Assembly: GCA_032260385.1 (NCBI GenBank)
Contig: JAVVEL010000007.1
Span: 38,885 to 102,884 of the forward strand
From: UBA9300 sp032260385
GTDB taxonomy: Bacteria > Bacteroidota > Bacteroidia > Bacteroidales > VadinHA17
Direction of reading: 5' to 3'
DNA: 64,000 nucleotides
Part shown: in pieces, positions 1 through 9,276 of the stretch
Numbering within the stretch: the stretch's first letter is position 1
Layout: every line of letters starts with the position of its first letter
Notes under the pieces: generated by a model
Seen by the model: the letters and a program-made list of their open reading frames with translations, nothing else
Databases searched by the model: none
Told to the model about the DNA's origin: nothing
Program-made: the position numbers and the translations under genes

Positions 1-2
1 AG

Positions 3-593
3 AATTATTACCATATTATTGCCTCCCCCTTTTACACCAGAACAAGGATATCGAGGCTTATAAAAAATGAAATTGAAAATGCACGGAATGGTGAAGAAGC
101 CTATATTTATCTTAAGCTGAATAACCTGGCCGACAGGAATATAATTGAATTACTGTATATGGCCAGCCGTGAGGGTGTGGATGTCAGACTTAACATAAGG
201 GGCATGTTCTCCCTTGTCACCGGCATCAACGACCTGAGTAACAACATTAAGGCAATCGGTATAGTTGACCGTTTCCTGGAACACACCAGGATAATGATAT
301 TCTGCAATAAGGGCAGCGAAAAGGTTTACCTCACCTCCGGTGATCTTATGACAAGAAATATTGAAAGAAGGGTTGAAATTGCATGCCCGGTACTTGACAA
401 TGACATAAAACAGGAGCTCCGTGAAATATTTGACCTGCAATGGAATGATAATGTAAAAGCCCGTATTCTCGATAAAAAACTGGAAAACAGGGTATCAAAA
501 AACAATAAGCCGCCTCTCAGGTCACAGGTAGAAGTTTATAATTATCTGAAAAGAAGGCATGAATCCCCTGAGCCGGCCAGTGAAAATAAATAA
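3..593 (+). CDS. ppk1: Polyphosphate kinase 1, C-terminal part (5' end outside window)
   Basis: The reading frame is open from base 3 and ends at TAA 591-593; the start lies before the window, so about 197 residues remain. Ppk1 reversibly moves the terminal phosphate of ATP onto polyphosphate. The visible part matches the C-terminal catalytic half of the family: an ASPFYTRTR segment, a GVDVRLNIRG stretch, the RFLEHTRIMIF-CNKG-SEKVYLTSGD block and the MTRNIERRVEIACPV block that surrounds the phospho-accepting site. The C-terminal tail is short and polar. It is followed 19 bases later by the acyl-CoA carboxylase gene on the same strand, so read-through is possible, but the two have no obvious shared task. 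Identity is firm; which paralog it is cannot be told from a fragment. Confidence 0.93.
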   Translation, partial: NYYHIIASPFYTRTRISRLIKNEIENARNGEEAYIYLKLNNLADRNIIELLYMASREGVDVRLNIRGMFSLVTGINDLSNNIKAIGIVDRFLEHTRIMIFCNKGSEKVYLTSGDLMTRNIERRVEIACPVLDNDIKQELREIFDLQWNDNVKARILDKKLENRVSKNNKPPLRSQVEVYNYLKRRHESPEPASENK

Positions 594-612
594 GCCGCCA
601 AATTAAAAGATA

Positions 613-2169
613 ATGGATATAGAAGGAAAATATTACAAATCATTTAAGAAGAGACTCAGGATGCTGGAGGAACAGCATTCCAAAGAAAGAATTAAAAAAC
701 AGCATGACAAGGGCAAGCTGACTGCACGGGAAAGGCTTGATCTTCTGCTCGACGAAAATACATTCGAAGAAATTGATGCCTTTGTCGTCCCTGACACTCA
801 TGGTATAGAGTTCGGGAAGGTTGAAAAATTCTATGGTGACGGTGTGATTGCGGGTTATGGTAAAATTAACGGCCGCCTGGTGTTTATTTATGCCCAGGAT
901 TTCACCATTATGGGAGGCTCGCTTGGCATAGTCCATGCAAATAAAATAGCCAAGACACAGGAAATGGCGCTTAAAATGGGAGCACCGATAATAGCTCTTA
1001 TAGACTCCGGGGGAGCCCGCATACAGGAAGGAATAGCATCGCTCAGCGGCTATGCAAGCATCTTCAGCAATATTATCCAATCATCCGGGATAATACCGCA
1101 GATTGCTGTTATAATGGGACCTGCTGCCGGAGGAGCCGTCTACTCCCCCGCCCTGATGGATTTCGTCTTTATGACAAGCTATACAAGCTATATGTTCGTA
1201 ACGGGCCCCAACGTAGTGAAGGAGGTGCTTAATGAGGACGTAAGCTTTGAGGAGCTCGGAGGAGCAGAAGTACATGCAAAGAAAAGCGGAGTGGCAAACT
1301 TTATATTTGATGACGAAGAAAATACCCTCCTGGGTCTTAAAAAATTCTTTTCATATATACCTTCCAACAATGTGGAAAATCCTCCTAAGATGGAAGATAT
1401 TAATGGCACCCCTGAAATAAATAAAAGGCTGCTTGAAATAGTGCCTGACGATCCCAACAAGGCATATGACGTAAAAGAAGTAATAAATAATATTGTCGAC
1501 AGGGGAAGCTTTTTTGAAACATCTGAACTTTATGCCCCCAGCCTTGTTACAGGCTTTGGGCGACTTGAGGGTAAAACAATTGGTATTATTGCCAATCAAC
1601 CAAAGGTTCTTGCAGGCGTACTCGATATTAATTCATCAGTTAAGGGTGCCAGGTTTATACGTTTCTGCGACTGTTTCAATATTCCTCTGCTCACATTTGA
1701 AGATGTACCCGGTTTCCTCCCGGGGGTTGACCAGGAACACTCCGGAATCATAAGGCATGGAGCCAAACTCCTGTATGCCTATAGTGAAGCCACTGTACCC
1801 AAAATCACTGTGATACTAAGAAAATCATATGGCGGTGCCTATATAGTAATGAACAGTAAAAAACTTGGGGGCGACTTCAATTTTGCATGGCCCACGGCAG
1901 AAATAGCCGTCATGGGTCCGGATGCTGCAGTTAACATATTGTACCGTAAGGAGCTTGCAGAGGCTGAGGATCCCAAAAAACTTAAAGCCGAACTGGTTAA
2001 AAAATACAGGGAAAAGGTGGCAAATCCCTTTGTCGCAAATGAAAAGGGCTTCATTGATGAGGTTATTGATCCTCCCCTGACCAGGAAGAAACTTATTAGC
2101 GCTTTTGATGCTCTTGCAAACAAATGGGTAGAGGGGCCATCAAGGAAACATGGCAATATTCCTCTTTGA
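613..2169 (+). CDS. pccB: Acyl-CoA carboxylase, carboxyltransferase subunit (propionyl-CoA carboxylase beta type)
   Basis: This 518-residue protein has the two crotonase-like carboxyltransferase halves of the PccB/MmdA family. The N-terminal half carries KGKLTARERLDLLLD, then GGSLG and the acyl-CoA-pocket stretch DSGGARIQEG. The C-terminal half carries the biotin-side loop with AGVLDINSSVKGARFIRFCD, FEDVPGFLPG and GGAYIVMNSK. It transfers the carboxyl group from carboxybiotin to an acyl-CoA. The biotin carboxylase gene and a separate biotin carrier follow directly, giving a complete three-subunit enzyme. Bacteroidota commonly use such enzymes to link propionyl-CoA and methylmalonyl-CoA; the family alone does not exclude acetyl-CoA or another short acyl-CoA. 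No membrane subunit of a sodium-pumping decarboxylase is present nearby. Confidence 0.93.
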   Translation: MDIEGKYYKSFKKRLRMLEEQHSKERIKKQHDKGKLTARERLDLLLDENTFEEIDAFVVPDTHGIEFGKVEKFYGDGVIAGYGKINGRLVFIYAQDFTIMGGSLGIVHANKIAKTQEMALKMGAPIIALIDSGGARIQEGIASLSGYASIFSNIIQSSGIIPQIAVIMGPAAGGAVYSPALMDFVFMTSYTSYMFVTGPNVVKEVLNEDVSFEELGGAEVHAKKSGVANFIFDDEENTLLGLKKFFSYIPSNNVENPPKMEDINGTPEINKRLLEIVPDDPNKAYDVKEVINNIVDRGSFFETSELYAPSLVTGFGRLEGKTIGIIANQPKVLAGVLDINSSVKGARFIRFCDCFNIPLLTFEDVPGFLPGVDQEHSGIIRHGAKLLYAYSEATVPKITVILRKSYGGAYIVMNSKKLGGDFNFAWPTAEIAVMGPDAAVNILYRKELAEAEDPKKLKAELVKKYREKVANPFVANEKGFIDEVIDPPLTRKKLISAFDALANKWVEGPSRKHGNIPL

Positions 2170-2206
2170 TTTGTAATATATTAATCATTGAAAACAATCC
2201 TGATCA

Positions 2207-3712
2207 ATGAAAATTAAAAACATACTCATAGCGAACCGGGGCGAAATAGCCGTTCGCATAATCAGCACGGCCAGGAAGATGGGCATTGCTACTTCAGTTA
2301 TTAAAACCGGTTCCGAACCGGCAGCTATGTACCTCTTGCACGCAGATAAGATCTATGATGATACCGAAAATGAATCCGAGATACCTGTCTTTCTCGATAT
2401 TGAAAGGCTAATAAAAATTGCAATAGAAACCGGTGCCGATGCCATTCACCCCGGCTATGGCTTCCTGGCAGAAAATCCCTACTTCGCACAGAAGTGTGCC
2501 GATAATAAAATAATTTTTATCGGACCCTCACCTGACTCAATATATAAAATGGGCAATAAAATCATAGCTCGCAAAATAGCCCTGGCCAACAAAATACCAA
2601 TGACAATCGGGAGTGAAGGGAAAGTACCCAGCGAAAAGGAAGCAATAAGGGTAGCACAAAAAATTGGTTATCCTGTAATAATTAAAGCCGCATCGGGAGG
2701 CGGCGGAAGGGGAATGAGAATAGTCCGCAGTGAAGAAGATATGCCAAAGATGTTCAGAATGGCATCCAATGAAGCGGATAAGACCTTCTCAGACCACTCG
2801 GTCTTCATTGAAAAATACATAGAAAATCCAAAGCATATTGAATTCCAGGTGCTTGGAGATAAAAAAGGTAATATCATCCATCTCTGGGAGAGAGAATGCT
2901 CTGTACAGAGAAAACACCAGAAGCTGCTCGAAGAAGCACCCTCATCAGCCCTGAATGATGAACTCAGGAAAGAAATGGGTGAGATAGCCGTAAAAATAGC
3001 TTCTGCTGTCGGATATTTCTCAGCCGGCACCGTGGAGTTCCTGTTCGACTCCGGTGGAGACTATTATTTCATGGAGATGAACACCAGGATACAGGTCGAA
3101 CACCCGGTTACCGAGTTTATTACAGGTATTGACCTTGTGGAAGAACAGATAAGGATTGCCGAGGGCAAGGAACTGAGATACAGGCAAGAAGACATTAAGC
3201 TCAATGGATGGGCCATAGAATGCCGGATCAATGCAGAGGATGTCCAGGCAGGATTCAGTCCCGCACCCGGAAAAATTGAGCAAATAATTATGCCATCCGG
3301 AGAAAATATAAGGGTCGACACCGGTGTACAGGCCGGATCAGTTATAGCCGCAAATTACGACTCCATGATTGCCAAGCTTATAATATACGGCAATGATCGT
3401 AAGGATGCCCTGGCAAACTGCAAACAGGCACTGGATAAGGTATGGATAAAGGGTACTAAGACAACCCTGCCATTTTTCAGGATGCTGATAAGAAACCCCC
3501 GCTTTCTTGACGGATCAATAACAACATCATTCATTGAGAATGAGATTTCCTCCTATTACGTTTACAGTGAATATGAAGAAATGCTTGCCGCATGGCTTGC
3601 TACCTGGTTATTTATTGATGAAAACCTGGATGAGACCAACCTCAAAATTGACATCGGCGAAGCCAGGAACATAAGCCCTTGGCTCCTGAATAAAAGAGTT
3701 AACAGACACTAG
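2207..3712 (+). CDS. Biotin carboxylase subunit of acyl-CoA carboxylase
   Basis: At 501 residues this is a stand-alone biotin carboxylase: it makes carboxybiotin from ATP and bicarbonate on the carrier protein encoded next. Seen in order are the pre-ATP-grasp start (NILIANRGEIAVRII), the HPGYGFLAEN loop, the glycine-rich ATP lid GGGGRGMR near residue 166, the KHIEFQVLGD strand, the ERECSVQRKHQK block and the MNTRIQVEHPVTE catalytic segment. The C-terminal tail after the biotin carboxylase C-domain is about 50 residues longer than in AccC and ends without a biotin-carrier domain, as in split propionyl-CoA carboxylases. It lies 37 bases after the carboxyltransferase gene and 19 before the carrier gene, so one transcript is expected. 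AccC for fatty acid synthesis is the alternative, less likely in this context. Confidence 0.92.
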   Translation: MKIKNILIANRGEIAVRIISTARKMGIATSVIKTGSEPAAMYLLHADKIYDDTENESEIPVFLDIERLIKIAIETGADAIHPGYGFLAENPYFAQKCADNKIIFIGPSPDSIYKMGNKIIARKIALANKIPMTIGSEGKVPSEKEAIRVAQKIGYPVIIKAASGGGGRGMRIVRSEEDMPKMFRMASNEADKTFSDHSVFIEKYIENPKHIEFQVLGDKKGNIIHLWERECSVQRKHQKLLEEAPSSALNDELRKEMGEIAVKIASAVGYFSAGTVEFLFDSGGDYYFMEMNTRIQVEHPVTEFITGIDLVEEQIRIAEGKELRYRQEDIKLNGWAIECRINAEDVQAGFSPAPGKIEQIIMPSGENIRVDTGVQAGSVIAANYDSMIAKLIIYGNDRKDALANCKQALDKVWIKGTKTTLPFFRMLIRNPRFLDGSITTSFIENEISSYYVYSEYEEMLAAWLATWLFIDENLDETNLKIDIGEARNISPWLLNKRVNRH

Positions 3713-3731
3713 AGAAAATAAAATATCTGAT

Positions 3732-4253
3732 ATGGCCAAGCAGAAAAAAAAGTTATATGCCCTCGCCGGGAAAAAGAAATACAGTTTCAACCTTCCTTTA
3801 ACAGAGACCATAAAAATAGGAAAGCGTGCATACAAAATTGTCATTAAGGAAGATGACAGATACGGAACATATATTCTCTGGAAAAACAGGAGATATCCTG
3901 TTGAAATAATTCTTTCCCGGCAGAATAAGTTTGAGATACTTTTCAACTATGTTTGTTATTCCTTCACCATTGAAACACCATTTTCACTTAAACGCAAGCA
4001 AGCCCTGAACAAGGGCAAGGGACCTGCGACAGAAGAAAAAATACTTGCCCCCATGCCTGGTAAAATACTGGAAGTAATGGTTCGCCAGGGTGATGAAATA
4101 AACCGTGGCGAAGCCCTGCTGATACTTGAGGCTATGAAGATGCAAAATGAAATCAATTGTCCCGTCAACGGAATTGTAAAATCGATTAACGTAAGTCCTG
4201 AAATGAATGTCAACAAGGATGATGTAATGATCGAGTTGAGCATCATACAATAA
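3732..4253 (+). CDS. Biotin carboxyl carrier protein of acyl-CoA carboxylase
   Basis: The 173-residue product ends in a biotinyl/lipoyl domain (about residues 103-173) with APMPGKI, the biotin attachment motif EAMKM (biotinylated Lys136) and the closing NVNKDDVMIEL strand. The first 100 residues are a basic region followed by a beta-rich stretch (roughly 18-85) that is not part of the carrier domain and probably docks the carrier to the other two subunits, by analogy with the BT linker domain of propionyl-CoA carboxylases; that is inference. It is the last gene of the carboxylase operon. A hairpin (CTTACC 4257-4262 / GGTAAG 4271-4276) and a 9-bp inverted repeat follow the stop codon. Confidence 0.9.
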   Translation: MAKQKKKLYALAGKKKYSFNLPLTETIKIGKRAYKIVIKEDDRYGTYILWKNRRYPVEIILSRQNKFEILFNYVCYSFTIETPFSLKRKQALNKGKGPATEEKILAPMPGKILEVMVRQGDEINRGEALLILEAMKMQNEINCPVNGIVKSINVSPEMNVNKDDVMIELSIIQ

Positions 4254-4305
4254 AGCCTTACCGGGGTACTGGTAAGCCTGGAACTGTGAGCAAACGAATT
4301 GAAAT

Positions 4306-4333
4306 ATGAGTTATGAATTATGAAATAACTCAT
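4306..4333. repeat. Inverted repeat between the carboxylase operon and pepD
   Basis: ATGAGTTAT (4306-4314) is matched exactly by ATAACTCAT (4325-4333) across a 10-base loop. It lies in the 96-base gap between two convergent genes, next to the GC-poor heptad-like sequence ATGAGTT ATGAATT. It could help terminate transcription from either side, but no clear T-tract follows, so the role is uncertain. Confidence 0.35.
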
Positions 4334-4349
4334 ACGTCATAAGCAATAA

Positions 4350-5807
4350 TTACTTTTCCGGAATAGCTTCCAGTGTCTTAACCAGGAAGTCCCAGAATTT
4401 CTTTACGGTTTCAATATTCACCTTTTCATCGGGTGAATGCGGATAACGTATTGTAGGCCCGAAGGAGATCATATCAAGATTGGGATATGCCCCTGCTATT
4501 ATTCCGCATTCCAGGCCTGCATGAATGGCTTTGATCTCTGGTATCTTACCGAACATCTTGTTATACACATCCTGCATTGTCTTGAGAATGGGTGATTTCA
4601 TATTTGGCTTCCAGCCAGGATAAGCTCCGCTCATTTCAATTTCAGCTCCGGCAAGCTGGAATACGGCAGCAATTTTCCATGCCGTAGCTTCTTTGGCTGT
4701 ATCTACCGAGCTTCTTGTCAGGCTTAATGCTTCAAAATTACCTCCGCCAAGTCTCACGACCGCCAGATTATTTGAGGTTTCAACAAGTCCTTCCATCGAG
4801 GTGCTCATTCTCATGACCCCATTGGGGCAGGCAAATACAGAACGGATAAAACCATATTGTTCATCGGCAGGAACCAGTCCGGCAGGTTTATCGGCAGGTT
4901 TGCAGGTGAAGTTAATGTCAGGTTCAATATCACCGTTCTCAGCCTTCAGAATTCCGTCATACTCTTTTACAAGTTTTTCAAATTCTCTTGTTTTATCTTC
5001 AGGAACCACAACAATGGCATATGCTTCCCTGGGGATGGCATTTCTCAGGTCGCCGCCGGCAGCCTCGGCAATTTTGATATCAAGGTCAGCTTCAGCCTGC
5101 ATCAGGAAACGGAATACCACCTGGTTGGCATTAGCCCTGCCCAGAGGGATATCAATACCTGAATGTCCGCCCTTCATTCCCTTTGCATCGATCCTGTAGG
5201 GCTTGACATCGCCGGGTACCGGCTCCTCCTTATATGTTTTGCTGGCGGTAATATCAATACCCCCGGCACAGCCTACATATAATTCACCCTCACCTTCTGA
5301 ATCCATATTTATAAGAATTTCAGCATCGAGGTAGCCGGGTTTAAGATTGTTAGCACCTGTCATACCTGTTTCTTCATCCACGGTAAAGAGCGCCTCCACA
5401 TGCGGATGACTCAGGTCTTCCGATGCCAGTACAGCCATAGCGGCAGCCACGCCAATGCCATTGTCGGATCCAAGGGTGGTGCCCATGGCAGTAACCCATT
5501 CACCATCAACACAGGCCTCAATGGGATCCTTTTCGAAATCGTGTTTCTTATCACTGTTCTTCTGCGGAACCATGTCGAGGTGAGCCTGAAGCACAACAGG
5601 TTTCCTGTTTTCATAACCTTTCGTGGCAGGTTTCTTGATAATAACATTGCCTGTCTCATCCACAATAGTTTTGAGTCCAAGCTTTTCTCCGAAGCTTTTA
5701 ACATATTCAACCATTTTTCTCTCCTTCTTTGAAGGATGCGGTATCTGGCATATTTCAGAAAAATATCCCCAGAGTTCTTTTGGTTCAAGATTTTTTATAT
5801 CGCTCAT
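4350..5807 (-). CDS. pepD: Aminoacyl-histidine dipeptidase (Xaa-His dipeptidase, M20C)
   Basis: The 485-residue protein belongs to the PepD group of zinc M20 peptidases, which split dipeptides such as carnosine in the cytoplasm. No signal peptide is present. The metal and catalytic motifs are intact: LQAHLDMVPQ (His ligand and catalytic Asp), GSDNGIGVA (bridging Asp), DEETGMTGA (catalytic Glu then Glu ligand), NMDSEGEGE, and near the C-terminus ECGIIAGAYPNLDMISFGPTI followed by PHSPDEKV with the last His ligand. Length equals the family norm. It is a single gene in its own unit: the carboxylase operon converges on it and 119 bases separate it from the flavodoxin gene upstream. Confidence 0.94.
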   Translation of the reverse strand: MSDIKNLEPKELWGYFSEICQIPHPSKKERKMVEYVKSFGEKLGLKTIVDETGNVIIKKPATKGYENRKPVVLQAHLDMVPQKNSDKKHDFEKDPIEACVDGEWVTAMGTTLGSDNGIGVAAAMAVLASEDLSHPHVEALFTVDEETGMTGANNLKPGYLDAEILINMDSEGEGELYVGCAGGIDITASKTYKEEPVPGDVKPYRIDAKGMKGGHSGIDIPLGRANANQVVFRFLMQAEADLDIKIAEAAGGDLRNAIPREAYAIVVVPEDKTREFEKLVKEYDGILKAENGDIEPDINFTCKPADKPAGLVPADEQYGFIRSVFACPNGVMRMSTSMEGLVETSNNLAVVRLGGGNFEALSLTRSSVDTAKEATAWKIAAVFQLAGAEIEMSGAYPGWKPNMKSPILKTMQDVYNKMFGKIPEIKAIHAGLECGIIAGAYPNLDMISFGPTIRYPHSPDEKVNIETVKKFWDFLVKTLEAIPEK

Positions 5808-5926
5808 AATATTTTATGTTAGTTTATTTAAAATTCAATAGTTAAGGCACCAGGTTTGGTTTACTGTTCATCGATGTCCGTGTTATGGGATTTATGTTCC
5901 CCGAGCCGGCTACTACGTACAAAGGC

Positions 5927-6448
5927 CTAATTAAACTCACTGCAAATCTCCTTTACCCATGCCCTGATCCGTTGATCAGTGAGGTCAGACTGAAAGTCCT
6001 CATCAATTGGCAAACCAACGAACATACCGTCGATCAGTGCTTCAGAATCTTCGAAGGTATAGTCATCAGGGCTTACCTTTCCAATTGTATCAATCCCCTT
6101 TTCCTGTAAGTGCCTGTAAAGTTGTCCCATGGCATCAACAAAATGAAGAGGCCATCTCAGGTGATCGCCCAGTCCGTATATTGCAATTTTTTTCCCTTCC
6201 AGCCCGGCCTTTTCAAGCTCGGGCATAAAATCGAACCACCCGCTCTCCATGGGTTCAGCATCCCAGGTTTCTTTGCCTATGGTGGCTATGCCAAAAATAA
6301 TATTGTCATATTTCTCAAGATCATCAGCACCGGCCCCGTCAAGGGCTACCAAGTCATGGTTTTCGGGACCCAGCAGTTTCCCGATTTTTTTTGCCACACT
6401 TTCGGTCCGGCCACCGGCCGGTCCGTAAAGAATTCCTATTTTTTTCAT
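5927..6448 (-). CDS. Flavodoxin, long-chain type
   Basis: This 173-residue cytoplasmic protein has a flavodoxin fold that would bind FMN and carry electrons between redox partners. It starts KKIGILYGPAGGRTESVA, the phosphate-binding loop, and shows the aromatic loops ATIGKETWDAEP and YGLGDHLRWPLHFVDAMGQLY and the LPIDEDFQSD segment typical of FldA proteins. The phosphate loop reads GPAGGRT instead of the usual (S/T)xTGxT, an unusual but conservative change. The gene sits 16 bases behind an MFS carrier gene on the same strand and is probably co-transcribed with it. Replacement of ferredoxin under iron limitation is the known family role; no iron-responsive site was recognised. Confidence 0.88.
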   Translation of the reverse strand: MKKIGILYGPAGGRTESVAKKIGKLLGPENHDLVALDGAGADDLEKYDNIIFGIATIGKETWDAEPMESGWFDFMPELEKAGLEGKKIAIYGLGDHLRWPLHFVDAMGQLYRHLQEKGIDTIGKVSPDDYTFEDSEALIDGMFVGLPIDEDFQSDLTDQRIRAWVKEICSEFN

Positions 6449-6464
6449 TGTTAAATAATAATTA

Positions 6465-8015
6465 TCATGATGGTAATTCCAGACCGTAGCCCTGCCTCTT
6501 ATCAGCCTGTTTCAGTTTAAATGCAAGGAACATAGCTACCATTCCGCTTAAGACAAGAACCAGGATGGGTATTTTGTAATCATAGGTCATCTCACCGGCC
6601 CTGATTGCTTCAAGATTGCTTTTGTTAACAAGGTCGAGCAAGGCACCTATTCCCCAGAAGAATAAACCAAGTCCCCAGTTCTGTACAGTAAACATGCTGG
6701 CATAGGCTGTGCCGAGTCTTTTCTCTGCAACAATTTTGGCAACGGAAGGCCACATTGCCGCCGGTACCAGCGAAAAGGCTATACCGAGACTTAACAATCC
6801 GGTATAGGCCAGTATTTTGACATTAAACATGGATAAGGCCAGGTGTGCAAAAATAAGCAGGGCAGCGCCCAGTATCATAAGAGATGCAGCCTTACCTTTC
6901 TTATCAACATAATTACCAAAAATTGGTGTGAACAGTATCGTTCCCAGCGGGATTAAAGAGGCTGTTTTGGGACCGTTATTTAACCAGAGACCCAGGGTAT
7001 CACGCAGAATATATATAAATACAAAAAAGGCAATACCAACTACCACCATGGTGGTATAGCGTTGCCTGTTTGTCTTAAGATTTGCAGGCACAGCTGAAAA
7101 CATAATACCAAAGAGGAAAAAGGCTACATAAATGCTGGCATTCCCAAGGGCCTTACTTCCAAAGAGTATTATATCTCCACTTCCATCAGCCGGGAGGTTA
7201 TACGAGAATCCAAATTTATTTACCAGCATATCGGGTGCGTACTGTATGAAGGGAAAAACCGCAGCATAGAACGTTACACAGAGTAAGGCTATATATACGA
7301 ATGAGGGATTGGTAGCCAGCTTGATAAGATCCTTATAGCTGAATTCTTCTTCAGCCTCAGCAACTTCAGCAGCTACTTTGGACTGGCGGTCTACCCTTAT
7401 ATCAAAGAAACTGTAAATAATAAAAATAATCAGTGCAAGGAACATCAGTGTGGCAGCAAAGGTAACAGCCGGGGCTACGTGACCGGCTGCTATATCAGGA
7501 GATATTGCAATACCCAGGGCGGAACCCAATCGACCGAAACCGACATTTATCGCCATGGCAAGGGCAAGCTCATAGCCTTTAAACCATTTTACTATTGTTC
7601 TGGTTGCCACAACACATGTAACTTCCAGCCCGGTTCCGAAGAGAATACGACCGACTATCATCATGGTCAGCTGGATATTGTGACTGTCACCAAATACTCC
7701 TGCCGTTGCAAGTGCATTAAGTGCTCCACCCACTGCTGCCAGGCCACCAAATACAAGACCGGCCAGCCGTATACCCCATTTGTCAAGAATTATACCGCCT
7801 ACTATTATCATACCAAACATATTGGCAATTGTAGTAAGGCCTATAACCCTCCCAAATTCCTCGCTGGTAAATCCTAATTCGCTCTCCATCAAACCTTTCA
7901 ATCCCCCATAAAAATCCTGGAACCAATAGGTTGCAAACATAAGAGCACTAAGTAATATTAGCATGGTCCACCGAATTGCTGCTGAATCACGCATGGTCTT
8001 TTTTACAGTTTCCAT
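6465..8015 (-). CDS. Major facilitator superfamily transporter
   Basis: A 516-residue inner-membrane protein with about 12 hydrophobic segments. The MFS signature loop after helix 2 is seen as IILDKWGIRLAG, and a central cytoplasmic loop rich in acidic residues (AEVAEAEEEFSY) lies between the two halves. It resembles the organic-anion/nitrate-type MFS groups but the substrate cannot be named from sequence. Two features are unusual: long insertions between helices in the C-terminal half (PADGSGDIILFGSKALG) and the tight coupling, with a 16-base gap, to the flavodoxin gene downstream. The start at 8015 is followed by a short basic N-terminus (MRDSAAIRW) before helix 1, as expected. Confidence 0.85.
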   Translation of the reverse strand: METVKKTMRDSAAIRWTMLILLSALMFATYWFQDFYGGLKGLMESELGFTSEEFGRVIGLTTIANMFGMIIVGGIILDKWGIRLAGLVFGGLAAVGGALNALATAGVFGDSHNIQLTMMIVGRILFGTGLEVTCVVATRTIVKWFKGYELALAMAINVGFGRLGSALGIAISPDIAAGHVAPAVTFAATLMFLALIIFIIYSFFDIRVDRQSKVAAEVAEAEEEFSYKDLIKLATNPSFVYIALLCVTFYAAVFPFIQYAPDMLVNKFGFSYNLPADGSGDIILFGSKALGNASIYVAFFLFGIMFSAVPANLKTNRQRYTTMVVVGIAFFVFIYILRDTLGLWLNNGPKTASLIPLGTILFTPIFGNYVDKKGKAASLMILGAALLIFAHLALSMFNVKILAYTGLLSLGIAFSLVPAAMWPSVAKIVAEKRLGTAYASMFTVQNWGLGLFFWGIGALLDLVNKSNLEAIRAGEMTYDYKIPILVLVLSGMVAMFLAFKLKQADKRQGYGLELPS

Positions 8016-8064
8016 AAAATTTATTGTTTAGTTTTTTCGAATTGAGCGTAAATGTAATAAAAAT

Positions 8065-8119
8065 TGTTGATCTGGGTGAAAGAGTTGATAGAGTTGACAG
8101 AGTTTATAAAGTTTGAATT
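8065..8119. repeat. GTTGA-type short repeats (same family as 17325-17590)
   Basis: The stretch holds degenerate units of about 9-12 bases such as AGAGTTGATAG, AGTTGACAG and AGTTTATAAAGTTTG. The same words occur, on the opposite strand, in the 17.3-17.6 kb repeat. It lies in the 137-base gap between the DUF4831 gene's end and the start of the MFS gene. No coding function is seen. Confidence 0.6.
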
Positions 8120-8152
8120 GTTATTAGCTTGAGAGGCATGATATGCCTTGTT

Positions 8153-9271
8153 TTACTTACCAAGTATATAATTTGCCGGTAGTGCCACTTTCTTGCCGAA
8201 CTGGTAAATAAGCTGTCTTTTGCCTCCAAGGTTCCTGTTACCGTCGGTAATCCTTATATCAACAATTTCGGGAATCCTGTAATAGATTTTATCATAGGCT
8301 GAATCCTGTCCGCCATCGCTGACTATATTGACATTTGCCAGATCATCATTACTCATTATTTCAACAACAACGGGTCTGCCGGTAAGATCACTCTCATCCA
8401 GGACTCCCTTATCACCTGAGAAGCGGAAAATCACCACGGGTTTATTCTTCATGCTTGCATCAGGAACGAAAGAAAAATCAAATTTTACTTCACTTGTGTA
8501 GGATTTTCCTGCGAAGAGGCTGATATACTGATCTTCAAGCCTGTTAATTTCATCGATGGCAGCCTTGTCCTGGGGGAATACATTTGCTTCACCTGTCAAT
8601 ATCATATGACGCCCTTCCCTGAGTTCCAGTAAAATTCTTGCTGTATGCTCGGCCTGTTCCGACAGGCTTAACTGGCGCCTTCTTTCAAGTACATAGGGTA
8701 TCCGCACAAATGCGGTATCAACGTCAATAAGCCTGTAAGCAGTATCCTGTTCTATGTTGTAATAAACATCTGAACCCATATCACGGTATTCTATACGTTT
8801 ATCATCCGGGGCATAATTACGGCTGTCAAACTCCCTGTGCCTGTATACAGCCGGATTAACATCCATAATCAGCCCGGTATTAATCATGCTAATGGCATTT
8901 GTCTGGATCAATCCGTCACTCTTCATAACATAAAACTCCGAAGGGTCCAATTCCTGAACTGCATTAATCTTCACCTTTTTAATAGTCCATATAAGCCGAT
9001 CTTCACTTATCACATCGCGCAGGCCAAGCAATTCGTTGGCATAAGCATGATAGGGGCCTGCTTTCTGTACTGTTTTTTCTGCAATGACAGTAAAATCAAG
9101 AACTGTTTGTGGAAGCGCATAAACCAGGCTGCCCTCATACAATTTAACAGTATCGCCAAGAGGAAGAACCTGAGTATTAACCTTTACGGGCACTTCCTTA
9201 ACACTGCATGCGGAAAATATTATGGCCATAAAGAGGGGCAATATATGACTGTAACTGTTTATCTTTTTCAT
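8153..9271 (-). CDS. DUF4831 family lipoprotein
   Basis: The 372-residue protein begins with a lipoprotein signal (MKKINSYSHILPLFMAIIFS, then ACSVKE; lipidated Cys about residue 21), so it should be anchored in a membrane facing the periplasm or the surface. The body matches, by recall, the Bacteroidota family DUF4831: the early stretch VYALPQTVLDFTVIAEKTV, the YANELLGLRDV segment, and a long central helix-rich part (RRRQLSLSEQAEHTARILLELREGR) before a C-terminal beta region. The function of the family is not known to me. It follows the NAD(P)HX repair gene with a five-base gap and is surely in the same operon, an arrangement without an obvious reason. Confidence 0.82.
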   Translation of the reverse strand: MKKINSYSHILPLFMAIIFSACSVKEVPVKVNTQVLPLGDTVKLYEGSLVYALPQTVLDFTVIAEKTVQKAGPYHAYANELLGLRDVISEDRLIWTIKKVKINAVQELDPSEFYVMKSDGLIQTNAISMINTGLIMDVNPAVYRHREFDSRNYAPDDKRIEYRDMGSDVYYNIEQDTAYRLIDVDTAFVRIPYVLERRRQLSLSEQAEHTARILLELREGRHMILTGEANVFPQDKAAIDEINRLEDQYISLFAGKSYTSEVKFDFSFVPDASMKNKPVVIFRFSGDKGVLDESDLTGRPVVVEIMSNDDLANVNIVSDGGQDSAYDKIYYRIPEIVDIRITDGNRNLGGKRQLIYQFGKKVALPANYILGK

Positions 9272-9276
9272 ATTTT

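Noticed and set aside
613..4253. A sodium-pumping methylmalonyl-CoA decarboxylase operon
   Set aside because: A biotin carboxylase gene is part of the operon and no membrane subunit is present, so a carboxylase is the better call.
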